From RGIG995 sp045603745 (lineage in GTDB: Bacteria > Bacillota > Clostridia > Oscillospirales > UBA644): a DNA stretch of 64,000 bases. The position numbers were made by a program, and so were the translations under genes. Below, piece after piece: positions 17,600 to 27,015 of this stretch. The stretch covers positions 66,489 to 130,488 of the forward strand of contig JAZUMQ010000037.1 of assembly GCA_045603745.1 (NCBI GenBank), written 5' to 3'. Each line of letters opens with the position of its first letter. Position 1 is the first letter of the stretch. The notes below the pieces were generated by a model. That model made no database searches. It worked only from the letters and a program-made list of their open reading frames with translations, and was not told the origin of the DNA.

Positions 17600-18568
17600 T
17601 CACAGTTGAGACAGTTTTTCGGGAGCCTTGACCGCAAGGATCTTGCGACAGACGTTTTCTGCGGTAAATCCGTATTTTTCCATCAATTGGGCGGGGGTTC
17701 CGGACTTACCGAAAGAATCTTCCACACCGATACGGATCACGGAAGGACCGCTAGTGGCAACGTTACAATCACACACCGCTTCACATACGGCAGAACCGAA
17801 TCCGCCGTTGATGTTGTGATCTTCAAAAGTCACGATCAAACCGGTATCTTTCAAGGCATCTTCAATGGCTTGACGGTCTACGGGTTTGACCGAAGGCATA
17901 TCTACGATACGGCAAGTCAAACCGAATTTTTTCAGCATTTCTTTCACTTGCGCCGTCAATTCGTGGAAGTGTCCGCAGAACATCAGCGTCACGTCGTCCC
18001 CTTCCGCAATACGGTAGGATTGACCGGCAGTATAGGTAATACTTCCTTCCTTGTAAACCATGGGAACTGCCAAACGTCCACCCCGGATATAGACCGGTCC
18101 GTCGTGTTCGATGGCAAAGCGAAGCGCCGCTTTCATCTGAACGGCATCGGAAGGATTGATAACCACCATGCCGGGGATCGAACGCATCAGCGCCAGATCT
18201 TCCAAACACTGATGGGTCGCACCGTCTTCCCCAACGGTCAGCCCGGAATGGGTACCGACGACCTTTACGTTCAGGTGAGGATAGGCAACGCCGTTACGAA
18301 TCTGCTCGAAAGCACGTCCGGCGGCAAACATAGAGAACGAAGAAGCAAAAACGGTATTTCCGCAGGAGGCAAGCCCGGCGGCGACTCCGATCATATTGGC
18401 TTCGGCAATGCCGCAATCAATAAAACGATCGGGATATTTTTTCTTGAAGGTGATGGTCTTGGTAGCTTTCGCCAAATCCGCGTCCAGAACGTAAAAATCA
18501 GGATACTGCTCTGCCAGTTCCACAAGTCCTTCGCCGTAGGCATCACGGGTCGCTTTCAAATCAGCCAT
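17600..18568 (-). CDS. Transketolase, C-terminal (pyrimidine and C) subunit
   Basis: A 322-residue protein covering the central pyrimidine-binding and C-terminal domains of transketolase (FIDCGIAEANMIGVAAGLA with the conserved glutamate; GEDGATHQCLEDLALMRSIPGM). With the N-terminal subunit it transfers two-carbon units between sugar phosphates in the pentose phosphate pathway using thiamine diphosphate. Split transketolases of this type are common in Clostridia. Its start overlaps the end of the N-terminal subunit gene by eight bases, with GGAG upstream, which argues for coupled equimolar synthesis. Confidence 0.93.
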   Translation of the reverse strand: MADLKATRDAYGEGLVELAEQYPDFYVLDADLAKATKTITFKKKYPDRFIDCGIAEANMIGVAAGLASCGNTVFASSFSMFAAGRAFEQIRNGVAYPHLNVKVVGTHSGLTVGEDGATHQCLEDLALMRSIPGMVVINPSDAVQMKAALRFAIEHDGPVYIRGGRLAVPMVYKEGSITYTAGQSYRIAEGDDVTLMFCGHFHELTAQVKEMLKKFGLTCRIVDMPSVKPVDRQAIEDALKDTGLIVTFEDHNINGGFGSAVCEAVCDCNVATSGPSVIRIGVEDSFGKSGTPAQLMEKYGFTAENVCRKILAVKAPEKLSQL

Positions 18569-19370
18569 GTTGTTCCAACTCCTTCATCGCAATTTCATAT
18601 TCTTCCTGCTTGGGGGCAGCTCCGTGCCAATCACAGGCATCTTCCATATACGAAACGCCTTTTCCTTTGACGGTATGTGCCACGACACAGGTGGGTCTTC
18701 CCTTGGTTTCCCGAGCTTTTTTCAATGCGGCACGAATCTCGTCATAGTTGTGTCCGTCGATCTCGATGACCTCCAGACCGAAGGCGCGCATTTTATCGGG
18801 AACCGGATCAGATCCCATAACTTCGCTGGTTCTGCCGTCGATCTGAAGTCCGTTCAGATCCACGAAGACACAGAGATTGTCCAATTTATAGTGGGCGGAA
18901 AACATCATCGCTTCCCACACCTGACCTTCTTCGATCTCCCCATCGCCCAAAACGGCGTAGACCCGGAAATCTTTTCCGGTCAGCTTAGAGGATAAAGCCA
19001 TACCGCAAGCAGCGGAAATTCCTTGACCGAGAGAGCCGGAAGAAATATCCACGCCGGGGGTGGATTTCATGCTGGGGTGTCCCTCCAGATGACTGTCGAT
19101 CTTGCGCAGTGTCACCATATCTTCCTTGGAAAAATATCCCTTTACCGCCAGAGCGGCGTACAGAGCCGGGGCGGCGTGTCCTTTGGATAAAACAAACCGA
19201 TCCCGATCCGGATTCTTCGGGTTTTCAGGGGTCACGTTCATCTCCTCGTTATAAAGCACCGCGAGAATATCGGTGCAGGACAACGATCCGCCGGGGTGAC
19301 CGCTTTTTGCGTGATAGAGAGACGTCAAGATCAACTTGCGCATCTCCAAAGCCATGCTTTCGGTGTTCAT
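18561..19370 (-). CDS. Transketolase, N-terminal (thiamine diphosphate) subunit
   Basis: A 269-residue protein with the thiamine-diphosphate-binding domain: AKSGHPGGSLS near residue 20, LSKGHAAPALYAAL, and the metal/cofactor motif GDGEIEEGQVWEA. I start at 19370, where AAGGAG lies nine bases upstream; longer readings cross the promoter. Forms the heteromeric transketolase with the gene just downstream. The pair sits in a two-gene operon divergent from the D,D-carboxypeptidase gene. Confidence 0.93.
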   Translation of the reverse strand: MNTESMALEMRKLILTSLYHAKSGHPGGSLSCTDILAVLYNEEMNVTPENPKNPDRDRFVLSKGHAAPALYAALAVKGYFSKEDMVTLRKIDSHLEGHPSMKSTPGVDISSGSLGQGISAACGMALSSKLTGKDFRVYAVLGDGEIEEGQVWEAMMFSAHYKLDNLCVFVDLNGLQIDGRTSEVMGSDPVPDKMRAFGLEVIEIDGHNYDEIRAALKKARETKGRPTCVVAHTVKGKGVSYMEDACDWHGAAPKQEEYEIAMKELEQHG

Positions 19371-19425
19371 GCTTCTGTTCTCCTTATCTCTTCCCCGACC
19401 GTGCGAGGACAACATTCTATGATAT

Positions 19426-19454
19426 AGTATAACATAAAAAAGGAGAGATTGCAA
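19426..19454 (-). promoter_or_regulatory. Promoter of the transketolase genes
   Basis: Minus-strand TTGCAA (19449-19454) and TATACT (19426-19431) with a 17-base spacer, 55 bases before the start codon. Confidence 0.75.
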
Positions 19455-19506
19455 GGGGGTGAAAAAAGATTCCGCAATTTTGCCCATCTTTTTTTCCAAA
19501 TACATC

Positions 19507-19535
19507 TTGCAATCCCCACAAAAATGTGGTATACT
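19507..19535 (+). promoter_or_regulatory. Promoter of the D,D-carboxypeptidase gene
   Basis: TTGCAA (19507-19512), a 17-base spacer and TATACT (19530-19535). The spacer holds an inverted repeat, CCACA-AAAA-TGTGG (19516-19529), which could bind a regulator. Confidence 0.75.
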
Positions 19536-19578
19536 GAAACAAACACAACGACAAAAACCCATTTTTGAAAGGAATCCC

Positions 19579-20625
19579 ATGAGACGGAAAAAGAAAACTT
19601 CAGGGCTATCTCGCTTTCTTCTCTTGCTGATTTTATTCCTTGCCGTCGTCGGCGTCGTGGTTCTGATGGCGAAATCCTTCGCCCCACAATCGCCTTCCGG
19701 AGACGAACCCTCCAATACGAATACGAATACGGCGGGAATTTCAACCGATCAGGGCGGACAGATGGCAGATTCCGAGCTGCAAGCCCTCAAAAGGCTGGCG
19801 GCGTCAACCTATGCAGACAAAACCTTTTCCGCCAGACATATCGCGGTTTACGACATGACCGCCGGGATCATGCTCTACGAAAAGGACGCCCAAGCCAAGA
19901 TCACCGCCGCTTCCACCGTAAAACTGCTTACGGCGTTGACGATGTTGGAATACGTGGGAAGCAACACGGAATTCACGGTGGGCAGTGAACTTTCTTTGGT
20001 CGGAGCGGGATCGTCTTCCGCAGATCTGGTCAAAGGACAAAAACTGACGGTAGAACAGATTCTGGACGCCCTTCTGATCCCCTCCGGCAACGACGCATCC
20101 TATGTTATCGCCGCCCACGTGGGCAGAAATCTTTCGGGAGATCCCCAGATTACTGATCGGGACGCCGTAGACGTATTTTTGGAGAAAATGAACGACAAGG
20201 CAAAATCCTTAGGCGTAAAAAATTCACTCTTTACCTGTCCTGACGGATACCCGGACAAGAAACAATACACCACCGCAGAAGATATGATGAAAATTGCCGT
20301 TGCGGCGGCAAAAAATGAAACAATTCGCAAAACTGTTGAAAAGACTTATTCCGAAATCATCTTCCCCGACGGAAGCGTCGTGGGATACGTCAATACCAAT
20401 CAGTTAATGGTACCCTCTTCCTCGTATTACTATGAAGGAACGTTCGGCATGAAGACCGGCTCTACCCCCGGGGCGGGGCTGTGTCTGATCTCCGGTGCAA
20501 CCGCCTACGGACACGATTTGATCGTGGCCCTGTTCAAAGCTCCGGACAACGCCGCCCGATACAATGATTCCCGTAACGCCTTCGACGCGGGATTTGAAGC
20601 GATCAAAAAAACACAGGAACAATAA
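19579..20625 (+). CDS. D-alanyl-D-alanine carboxypeptidase, S11 family
   Basis: A 348-residue penicillin-binding protein with an uncleaved-looking N-terminal membrane segment (about residues 11-31), a flexible Asn/Thr linker and the S11 catalytic domain. The motifs are S112-T-V-K115 (SxxK, nucleophile), S169-G-N171 (SxN) and K292-T-G294. It trims the terminal D-alanine of peptidoglycan stem peptides outside the cell. It lacks the C-terminal DacA amphipathic domain, as in many clostridial paralogues. Start at 19579 is set by GAAAGGAA and the promoter position. Followed after 15 bases by the ECF component gene. Confidence 0.92.
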   Translation: MRRKKKTSGLSRFLLLLILFLAVVGVVVLMAKSFAPQSPSGDEPSNTNTNTAGISTDQGGQMADSELQALKRLAASTYADKTFSARHIAVYDMTAGIMLYEKDAQAKITAASTVKLLTALTMLEYVGSNTEFTVGSELSLVGAGSSSADLVKGQKLTVEQILDALLIPSGNDASYVIAAHVGRNLSGDPQITDRDAVDVFLEKMNDKAKSLGVKNSLFTCPDGYPDKKQYTTAEDMMKIAVAAAKNETIRKTVEKTYSEIIFPDGSVVGYVNTNQLMVPSSSYYYEGTFGMKTGSTPGAGLCLISGATAYGHDLIVALFKAPDNAARYNDSRNAFDAGFEAIKKTQEQ

Positions 20626-20640
20626 AAGGAAATGAAAACG

Positions 20641-21177
20641 ATGAAGAACGAACGGGTGAAACGTCTGGTCCTCGCGGCAATGTTTCTTGCCATCGGATTG
20701 ATTCTCCCCTTTTTCACCGGGCAGATCAAAGAAATCGGAAATATGCTGTTACCTATGCACCTTCCGGTAATGTTGTGCGGACTTGTCTGCGGCTGGAATT
20801 ACGGTGGGATTGTAGGGTTCCTTCTTCCTCTGTTGCGATCGGTCGTTTTCGGAATGCCTCAGATCTACCCCAACGCCGTTGCCATGGCATTTGAACTCTG
20901 TGCCTATGGATTTTTGATCGGCATTTTTTATCAAATTTTTAAGAGGAAAAATATTCTTTCGGTCTACGGAAGTCTGCTTCTTTCCATGCTGGGCGGTCGC
21001 CTGATTTGGGGGCTTGCCCAAACGATTTTATTGGGGCTCTCCGGAAAAGGATTTTCCTTGACGGTGTTCTGGGTCAGCGGATTTGCAAAAGCCCTTCCCG
21101 GAATCGTTTTGCAGTTGATCTTAATTCCCTCACTGATGCTTCTGATTCAAAAATTAACGATAAAAAAGAAAAAATAA
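20641..21177 (+). CDS. ECF transporter S (substrate-capture) component
   Basis: A 178-residue, very hydrophobic protein with about six helices. It starts with the RLVLAAMFLAIGLILPFF segment typical of S components and has the MPQIYPNAVAMAFELCAYG region seen in vitamin and cofactor ECF families. The S component binds a micronutrient and hands it to a shared EcfAAT module, which is not encoded here. The ligand cannot be deduced. I start at 20641, nine bases after AAAGGAA. It probably shares the transcript of the carboxypeptidase gene and is followed by a good terminator. Confidence 0.82.
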   Translation: MKNERVKRLVLAAMFLAIGLILPFFTGQIKEIGNMLLPMHLPVMLCGLVCGWNYGGIVGFLLPLLRSVVFGMPQIYPNAVAMAFELCAYGFLIGIFYQIFKRKNILSVYGSLLLSMLGGRLIWGLAQTILLGLSGKGFSLTVFWVSGFAKALPGIVLQLILIPSLMLLIQKLTIKKKK

Positions 21178-21191
21178 TATCGAAAACAGAC

Positions 21192-21226
21192 AAAAAAGCG
21201 CTGACCTTTTCGGTCGGCGCTTTTTC
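21192..21226 (+). terminator. Terminator after the ECF component gene
   Basis: AAAAAGCGCTGACC and GGTCGGCGCTTTTT form a long stem with a five-base loop and a T tail. The A run on the left also makes it usable by the convergent RNase H gene. Confidence 0.88.
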
Positions 21227-21244
21227 ATCATTTAAACAAATTAA

Positions 21245-21937
21245 TCATTCAATCCCCAAGGCGTCTTTTGCAAGGCGGTCTGCCATTTCATTGTACTTGA
21301 CGCCGGTGTGAGCGGCAATCTTTTCAAAGGTAACGGAGAGAACGCTCCGATAGGCTTCCGTTGCGGCCACGTACTCCTTTGCTACGAAAGACGAGGCTTT
21401 CCATTCTCCCTTGAACCAAGCGGCAATGCCGTTATAATCATGGCAGATCCGGACGTTTTTGTACCCCATTTCTTCCGCCCGCTTCAGGGCGGTCAACGTA
21501 GCGCGCAGTTCCCCCGCAACGTTTCGGGCGGTCACGGCCTCCGGGTGGTTTCCCCAACCGTTTTCGCAAATTTCCCGGCCGTCGTCGGTTAAAAGCACGC
21601 ACCCAAAACCGTAGCGCATGGTTTTCGCATCGTAACTGCCGTCCACAAAGGCAACCAATGTCCCTTTCGGAACTTCATATCTCTCATCGTCGACGGTTTC
21701 GTCAGACTTCATCTTTTTCTCCCGAGCCAATTCGGGCAGAAGAAAACGCTCTCCGTCTGGCAAAACCGCTACGGGTCCACCGTCGGCGTTCAAGAATTCT
21801 TCCGCCTGCTCCCGCGTAGGAAAGGATTTGTATTTCGCACCTTTGATTCCAAAAATCAGCGGCTCACATTCCGCCCAAGTACGGTAGATTCCGGGAGCGA
21901 CTCCCACCCGGACGGCATAAAACTTCGCTCCTGCCAT
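21245..21937 (-). CDS. rnhA: Ribonuclease HI with N-terminal viroplasmin-type domain
   Basis: A 230-residue protein. Residues 1-50 form the RNA/DNA-hybrid-binding domain (KFYAVRVGVAPGIYRTWAEC..KYKSFPTREQAEEF) also found in eukaryotic RNase H1. Residues about 95-230 form the RNase H fold with the four metal ligands visible as D99, E143, D167 and D220. It degrades the RNA strand of RNA-DNA hybrids such as R-loops and primers. TAAGGAG precedes the ATG. It follows the L28 gene on the same strand but a terminator lies between. Confidence 0.94.
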   Translation of the reverse strand: MAGAKFYAVRVGVAPGIYRTWAECEPLIFGIKGAKYKSFPTREQAEEFLNADGGPVAVLPDGERFLLPELAREKKMKSDETVDDERYEVPKGTLVAFVDGSYDAKTMRYGFGCVLLTDDGREICENGWGNHPEAVTARNVAGELRATLTALKRAEEMGYKNVRICHDYNGIAAWFKGEWKASSFVAKEYVAATEAYRSVLSVTFEKIAAHTGVKYNEMADRLAKDALGIE

Positions 21938-21952
21938 AAATTCTCCTTAAAA

Positions 21953-21984
21953 AAAGGCCTTGCAAAGAAAAGCGCTTTGCAAAA
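21953..21984 (-). terminator. Terminator of the L28 gene
   Basis: TTGCAAAG and CTTTGCAA (21960-21982) form an 8-bp stem. On the minus strand it is followed, after GGCC, by a run of seven T. A further palindrome (GCACAG...CTGTGC around CGGAATATTCCG, 22024-22056) lies between it and the L28 gene. Confidence 0.7.
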
Positions 21985-22086
21985 CCTCCAAACCTTTTTT
22001 CATTTCTACCGAAAAACAAGACAGCACAGCGGACGGAATATTCCGCACGTCTGTGCCGTTATGCTCTGTTTCGGTTGTTCACTTAA

Positions 22087-22275
22087 TCAGACCGCTCTCT
22101 GGACCTTACCGGAACGCAGGCAGGCAGTGCAAGCGTAAACGTGCTTCGTCTGACCGTTAACGACAGCCTTGACACGTCTGACATTGGGTTTCCAAGTGCG
22201 GTTGGAACGTCTGTGGGAGTGAGAAACCTTGATGCCGAAAGCGACATCCTTGCCACAGTAATCACATTTTGCCAT
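22087..22275 (-). CDS. rpmB: 50S ribosomal protein L28
   Basis: A 62-residue basic protein starting MAKCDYCGKDVAFG, with the two CxxC pairs (CDYC and CTAC) of the zinc-binding form of L28. The internal run SHSHRRSNRTWKPNVRRV is diagnostic. The start at 22275 follows GGAGGTGG; the longer reading by five codons would begin inside the ribosome-binding site. Single-gene unit with its own promoter and terminator. Confidence 0.96.
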   Translation of the reverse strand: MAKCDYCGKDVAFGIKVSHSHRRSNRTWKPNVRRVKAVVNGQTKHVYACTACLRSGKVQRAV

Positions 22276-22318
22276 TCTTTCCACCTCCAAGCGTGTGTTT
22301 GTTCATTCAGCACGCATT

Positions 22319-22347
22319 ATTATAGCAAAAAAAACGGCGGATTGCAA
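22319..22347 (-). promoter_or_regulatory. Promoter of rpmB
   Basis: Minus-strand TTGCAA (22342-22347) and perfect TATAAT (22319-22324) with a 17-base spacer. Confidence 0.82.
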
Positions 22348-22400
22348 TACACTTAACAAAAAATTCATAAATTTGTCGGAAGCTGCCCGGGGCAAGGGGG

Positions 22401-22429
22401 TTGAAAAAGGCGTGAAAATATGTTATTAT
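22401..22429 (+). promoter_or_regulatory. Promoter of the smc-rsmA operon
   Basis: TTGAAA (22401-22406), a 17-base spacer and TATTAT (22424-22429), 37 bases before the smc start. Confidence 0.6.
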
Positions 22430-22465
22430 ATTTAAGTATAATTTATTTAAAAAGAGGGAACTATT

Positions 22466-25400
22466 TTGCCGAACGAAACCATTGCCGGAACCGTCCTTCC
22501 CGAAAACCGTCTGCGTCGCTTGGAATTGCAGGGGTTTAAATCCTTTCCGGACAAAACCGTCATCGAATTCCGCGAAGGAATCACCGCCATCGTAGGACCC
22601 AACGGAAGCGGAAAGAGTAATATTGCCGACGCCTTGCGTTGGGTTTTGGGAGAAACCTCTACGAAAACCCTGCGGGGCGCGAAAATGGAAGACGTTATCT
22701 TTAACGGAACGAAAGAACGCAAACCCATGGGATATGCGGAAGTTTCCATCGTGTTGGATAACGCCGACCACATGTTTGACATTGACTATACCGAAATCGT
22801 CGTTACCCGCCGCTTTTATCGGTCGGGGGACAGTGAATATCTGCTCAATCGAGCCCCGGTACGTCTGCGGGATATTCGGGAATTGTTTCGAGACACAGGG
22901 CTTGGCAGAGACGGATATTCGGTCATCGGTCAGGGCATGATCACCGAAATTATCAAGGCAAAGCCCGCCGATCGCCGTTTTTTGTTTGAAGAAGCCGCCG
23001 GCATCGCCGGTCTGAAATTCAAAAAAGAAGAAAGCGCCCGGAAATTGCACCAAGCAGAAGAAAACCTCGTCCGGGTGGGAGACATCATAACCGAACTTGC
23101 CGACCGTCTCCCCTCTTTGGAACACAAGTCCAAGAACGCCCGCAAATTTTTAGATTACAGTGCCGAAAAGAAAGATCTGGAACTGTTTGTGTGGCAAAAA
23201 CAGTCGGAAAAATACGCGGAAGATCTGGGCAAAGCAGTAGAAGTCAAAAAGACCTTTGACGACCAACTGGAAGCTTCCTCCGAATATTTCGCCCGGGCGG
23301 AAGAAAAGGAAGAAGAACAAAATCAAAAGATCCGTCAACTGAGCGAGGCAATGGACGAAGAACATCGCCTCAAATCCGAGACCGAAGCGCAAGCCGCCGG
23401 GGCGGACGCGGAAATTTTGGTTTTGCAAAACGACCTTGCCCACTTGAAGGAAGAAGACGAACGTTTGCGTCGGGAAGACGAACAATCCGACGCCATGAAA
23501 GCCGTCCTTACGGAAGAAAAGAACCGTACTCTTGCCGCAATTACCACCGGAGAAGAAATCGTCCGGGGGCTGGAGGCAAAGATTACTGAAGTTGCCGCCC
23601 GGAGAGATTCCTCGAAAAAGACCGAAGAAGATTTCGGAACCCAAGCGGGGAAACGCGCAGAAGAAACCGCCCAAAAGGTCGCAGAGCTGACGGCATTGCG
23701 AATCCGAAAAGCCTCGGCAGAGCAGTCTCTGTCCGACGTCAAGGCAAAATTGGACGATCTTGCACTGGACGAGCAGGATTCCGAAGAAAAACTGGCGTCT
23801 TTGAAAAAGGCACAAAAAGAATCCAAAAATGAAGTGGACAAATTTTCGTCCATCATCAACGACAACAAAAACCGTCTGGAAGGCTATCGTCTTCGTTTTG
23901 AGAATCGAAAAAACCAGATGGAGAAAAAAGATGCGATGCTACAGGAATTGCGCATTGCTCTTTCCAAAAAGCAAAGCCGTCTGCAATTGCTTTCCGACAT
24001 GGAAAAGCATTTTGAAGGCTTTAATTTCGCCGTCCGTACCGTCATGCAGGAATCTCAGCGAGGAATTCTGAAAGGCGAAATGGCAACGGTGGCATCGGTC
24101 ATTACCGTAGACCCCAAATACGCCGCTGCGGTGGAAATTGCCCTGGGCGCCGCCATTCAAAACATCATCACCGACGACGAACAATGCGCAAAAGCCGCCA
24201 TGATGATGCTGAAAAACAAAAACGCCGGACGCGCCACCTTCCTGCCCCGCACCACCATCAAAGGCAACCGCCTGACGGTGAAAGGATTGGAAGAGGAAGA
24301 AGGATACGTTGGTTTAGGGTGCGACCTGATCGACTACGATAAAAAATACGATTCGGTCATGGCATTCTTATTGGGGCGCACCGCCATTGCGGAAGATATT
24401 GACTCTGCCCTTGCAATCTCCAAACGCCACGACCGAACCTTCCGCATCGTGACGCTGGACGGTCAAGTCGTCAACGCCGGCGGATCACTGACCGGGGGTA
24501 GCTTATCTAAGAACACCGGGATTCTGACCCGTCGCAATGAAATCGAGACCCTAACCGAAGAACTTGCAAAACAAGAAGAAAGCCTGAAGACCGCCGAAGG
24601 AGAATGGAAGGCACTGAAGGACGAAGTTACCGATGGAGAACGACTCATCGGAGAGATCAACGCCCAATCGGAAGCCGCCCAACAAAACCGCATCAAGGCG
24701 CAGGCAGAATACGATAATTACGCTTCCTACATTGCAGACGTCAATCGGGCAAAAGAAGAACGGAATTTGCAAAGGGAAGGATTGCATTTGCGTCAACAAG
24801 AGCTTTTGACCCAAATGGCAGACTTTGACAAACAAACGGAGGAACTGGCGACCGCAATTGCCGCCGGAGAATCCTCGGCAAAAGCCGCGGAAGAAAAACT
24901 GGCGCAATTGAAACTGGAGCAGGAAGCCATTGCAGAAGAACTCCATCAAATTCAATTGGAGATTCTGTCCGAGCAAAAAACCATCGAACAAAACAAAACC
25001 ACCGTGGCGTCCTTGGAGCAGCGGATTTTGGATTGCGGACGAAGTGGGGACGAAACCCGACTTCAACAGGAAGAAAATCGCCGTAAGACCGACGAGACCA
25101 ACGCCGCCATTACCGCCGCGGAAGAAAATAAAAATGCCCTGCTCAAGGCGGTTTCGGATTTAGCCGATAAGATCCGAACTCTTGCCGACGAGCGCAGTAA
25201 GGTCGAAGCGGAACAAATCCGTATGCGGTCCGAACAAAAAGAGATCTACGATACCAGAGAACGGTTGACCCGGGAATCGGAACGAACTCAGGCAAGGATC
25301 GACCAATTGACCGAAGCAAACAACGCCATTCTTGCCCGGTTCTGGGACGAATACGAACTGACCCTGACCGAAGTTATCGCCATGAATCTGTCCTTTGACC

Positions 25401-26074
25401 TACCCACGGCACGAAAACGCGCCGGAGAATTGAAAGACATGATCCGCGCTCTGGGACACGTAGACGTTTCTTCCATCGAAGAATACGCCGCCGTTAAAGA
25501 ACGGCACGACAATTTGGCGGAACAGTTTGAAGACATCAGCAAAGCAAAAGCCGAATTGGAAACCATGATCGCCGGGCTGGAAGAAGAAATGGCGAAAATT
25601 TTTGAAGAACAGTTACATACTATTAACGAAGCCTTTGCGGAGACCTTCAAAGAAATGTTCAACGGTGGGGAAGCAAAACTGCGTCTCGACGAACCGGATA
25701 ACATTCTCGAATCGGGGGTTGAGATCTACGCCGCTCCTCCGGGAAAGATCATCAAAAACCTGGTTTCCCTTTCCGGCGGGGAACAAGCCTTGACCGCCAT
25801 TGCTCTGTATTTCGCCATTTTGAAGATCAAACCCTCCCCCTTCTGTCTTTTGGACGAAATCGAAGCGGCGTTGGACGACGTCAACGTCGTCCGGTATGCT
25901 TCTTACCTCCATCGTCTCTCGACAAAGACCCAATTCGTCACCATCACCCACCGCCGGGGAACCATGGAAGAAGCGGACAAACTCTACGGCGTTACCATGG
26001 TCAACAAGGGAATTTCCCGGGTTATCGCCATTGACGTAGACGAAGTAAGCCGCATGAATTTAGACAAGCAATAA
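22466..26074 (+). CDS. smc: Chromosome segregation ATPase SMC
   Basis: A 1202-residue SMC protein of normal length. It shows the N-terminal Walker A GPNGSGKS (residues 44-51), long charged coiled coils, a hinge at roughly 530-680 (VASVITVDPKYAAAVEIALG..; VVNAGGSLTGGS), a second coiled coil, and the C-terminal signature LSGGEQALTAIALYFAI with Walker B CLLDEIEAALDD. It forms the condensin core that organises the origin region, with ScpA/ScpB encoded elsewhere. The start is TTG (22466) after GAGGG, and gives about 12 extra residues before the usual N-terminus. First gene of an eight-gene housekeeping operon; in many Firmicutes rnc precedes it, but not here. Confidence 0.97.
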   Translation: MPNETIAGTVLPENRLRRLELQGFKSFPDKTVIEFREGITAIVGPNGSGKSNIADALRWVLGETSTKTLRGAKMEDVIFNGTKERKPMGYAEVSIVLDNADHMFDIDYTEIVVTRRFYRSGDSEYLLNRAPVRLRDIRELFRDTGLGRDGYSVIGQGMITEIIKAKPADRRFLFEEAAGIAGLKFKKEESARKLHQAEENLVRVGDIITELADRLPSLEHKSKNARKFLDYSAEKKDLELFVWQKQSEKYAEDLGKAVEVKKTFDDQLEASSEYFARAEEKEEEQNQKIRQLSEAMDEEHRLKSETEAQAAGADAEILVLQNDLAHLKEEDERLRREDEQSDAMKAVLTEEKNRTLAAITTGEEIVRGLEAKITEVAARRDSSKKTEEDFGTQAGKRAEETAQKVAELTALRIRKASAEQSLSDVKAKLDDLALDEQDSEEKLASLKKAQKESKNEVDKFSSIINDNKNRLEGYRLRFENRKNQMEKKDAMLQELRIALSKKQSRLQLLSDMEKHFEGFNFAVRTVMQESQRGILKGEMATVASVITVDPKYAAAVEIALGAAIQNIITDDEQCAKAAMMMLKNKNAGRATFLPRTTIKGNRLTVKGLEEEEGYVGLGCDLIDYDKKYDSVMAFLLGRTAIAEDIDSALAISKRHDRTFRIVTLDGQVVNAGGSLTGGSLSKNTGILTRRNEIETLTEELAKQEESLKTAEGEWKALKDEVTDGERLIGEINAQSEAAQQNRIKAQAEYDNYASYIADVNRAKEERNLQREGLHLRQQELLTQMADFDKQTEELATAIAAGESSAKAAEEKLAQLKLEQEAIAEELHQIQLEILSEQKTIEQNKTTVASLEQRILDCGRSGDETRLQQEENRRKTDETNAAITAAEENKNALLKAVSDLADKIRTLADERSKVEAEQIRMRSEQKEIYDTRERLTRESERTQARIDQLTEANNAILARFWDEYELTLTEVIAMNLSFDLPTARKRAGELKDMIRALGHVDVSSIEEYAAVKERHDNLAEQFEDISKAKAELETMIAGLEEEMAKIFEEQLHTINEAFAETFKEMFNGGEAKLRLDEPDNILESGVEIYAAPPGKIIKNLVSLSGGEQALTAIALYFAILKIKPSPFCLLDEIEAALDDVNVVRYASYLHRLSTKTQFVTITHRRGTMEEADKLYGVTMVNKGISRVIAIDVDEVSRMNLDKQ

Positions 26075-26086
26075 AGGATTAATTTT

Positions 26087-26998
26087 ATGGGATTTTTTGA
26101 AAAAATCAAAGCAGGGCTGAAGCGCACCAAAGATTCCATCGGCGAAGGATTGAACGGCATTTTTGCCACCTTTCGCAAAGTCGACGAAGATCTGCTGGAA
26201 GAACTGGAAGAACTGCTGATTTTAGCCGACGTTGGATTTGAAACCACCGAAAAGATCATTGACGCGTTGCGGAATCGGGCAAAGAAAGAAAACATTGATT
26301 CTGCCGAAAAGCTCCACAAGGCGCTGGAAGAAATTTTGGTGGAATTCATGGAAGGGGATCATTCCTTCCACCTTTCCACAAAACCCTCGGTTCTTTTGGT
26401 TGTTGGAGTCAACGGAGTCGGAAAAACCACGACCATCGGAAAATATGCAAACAAACTGAAAAACGAAGGGAAATCCGTCTTGATCGCCGCCGCTGACACC
26501 TTCCGTGCCGCCGCCATCGAACAGTTGGAAGTGTGGGCGGATCGGGCAGAAGCACAGATCGTTCGCCACGCCGAAGGATCGGATCCCGCCGCCGTGGTCT
26601 ACGACGGGATCAAAGCCGCCGAAAGCCGGGGGATTGACGTCCTGATCTGCGATACGGCGGGACGTCTTCACAACAAAAAGAACCTGATGGAAGAATTAAG
26701 CAAGATCATGCGGATCATCAATCGGGAACTGCCCGACGCCGACAAAGAAGTCCTTTTGGTTCTCGACGCCACCACCGGAACCAATGCGGTGGAACAGGCG
26801 AAATATTTCAACGACGTCGTACCTCTGACCGGAATCGTTTTGACCAAACTGGACGGAACGGCAAAGGGCGGAGTCACCTTGGCGGTCAAAGACGTGACCG
26901 GAATTCCCATCAAACTGGTTTGCGTGGGAGAACAGATCGACGATCTGCAATATTTTGAACCGGAAGCCTTTGCAAAAGCACTCATTGAAAGCAACTGA
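26087..26998 (+). CDS. ftsY: Signal recognition particle receptor FtsY
   Basis: A 303-residue SRP GTPase consisting of little more than the NG domain. It has the GVNGVGKTTTIGK P-loop (about residue 108), DTFRAAAIEQL, DTAGRLHNKKNLM and TKLDGTAKGG. The acidic A domain of longer FtsY proteins is missing, as usual in Firmicutes; the N-terminal helix (MGFFEKIKAGLKRTKDSI) serves for membrane contact. It docks ribosome-SRP complexes at the membrane. Thirteen bases after smc, the classical smc-ftsY pairing; ffh is not in the window. Confidence 0.97.
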   Translation: MGFFEKIKAGLKRTKDSIGEGLNGIFATFRKVDEDLLEELEELLILADVGFETTEKIIDALRNRAKKENIDSAEKLHKALEEILVEFMEGDHSFHLSTKPSVLLVVGVNGVGKTTTIGKYANKLKNEGKSVLIAAADTFRAAAIEQLEVWADRAEAQIVRHAEGSDPAAVVYDGIKAAESRGIDVLICDTAGRLHNKKNLMEELSKIMRIINRELPDADKEVLLVLDATTGTNAVEQAKYFNDVVPLTGIVLTKLDGTAKGGVTLAVKDVTGIPIKLVCVGEQIDDLQYFEPEAFAKALIESN

Positions 26999-27015
26999 TT
27001 TTTAGGAGAGAACTT

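Noticed and set aside
22024..22056. Palindrome GCACAG...CTGTGC around CGGAATATTCCG downstream of L28
   Set aside because: No T run follows on either strand and the real terminator lies just beyond; no reason to call it an operator.
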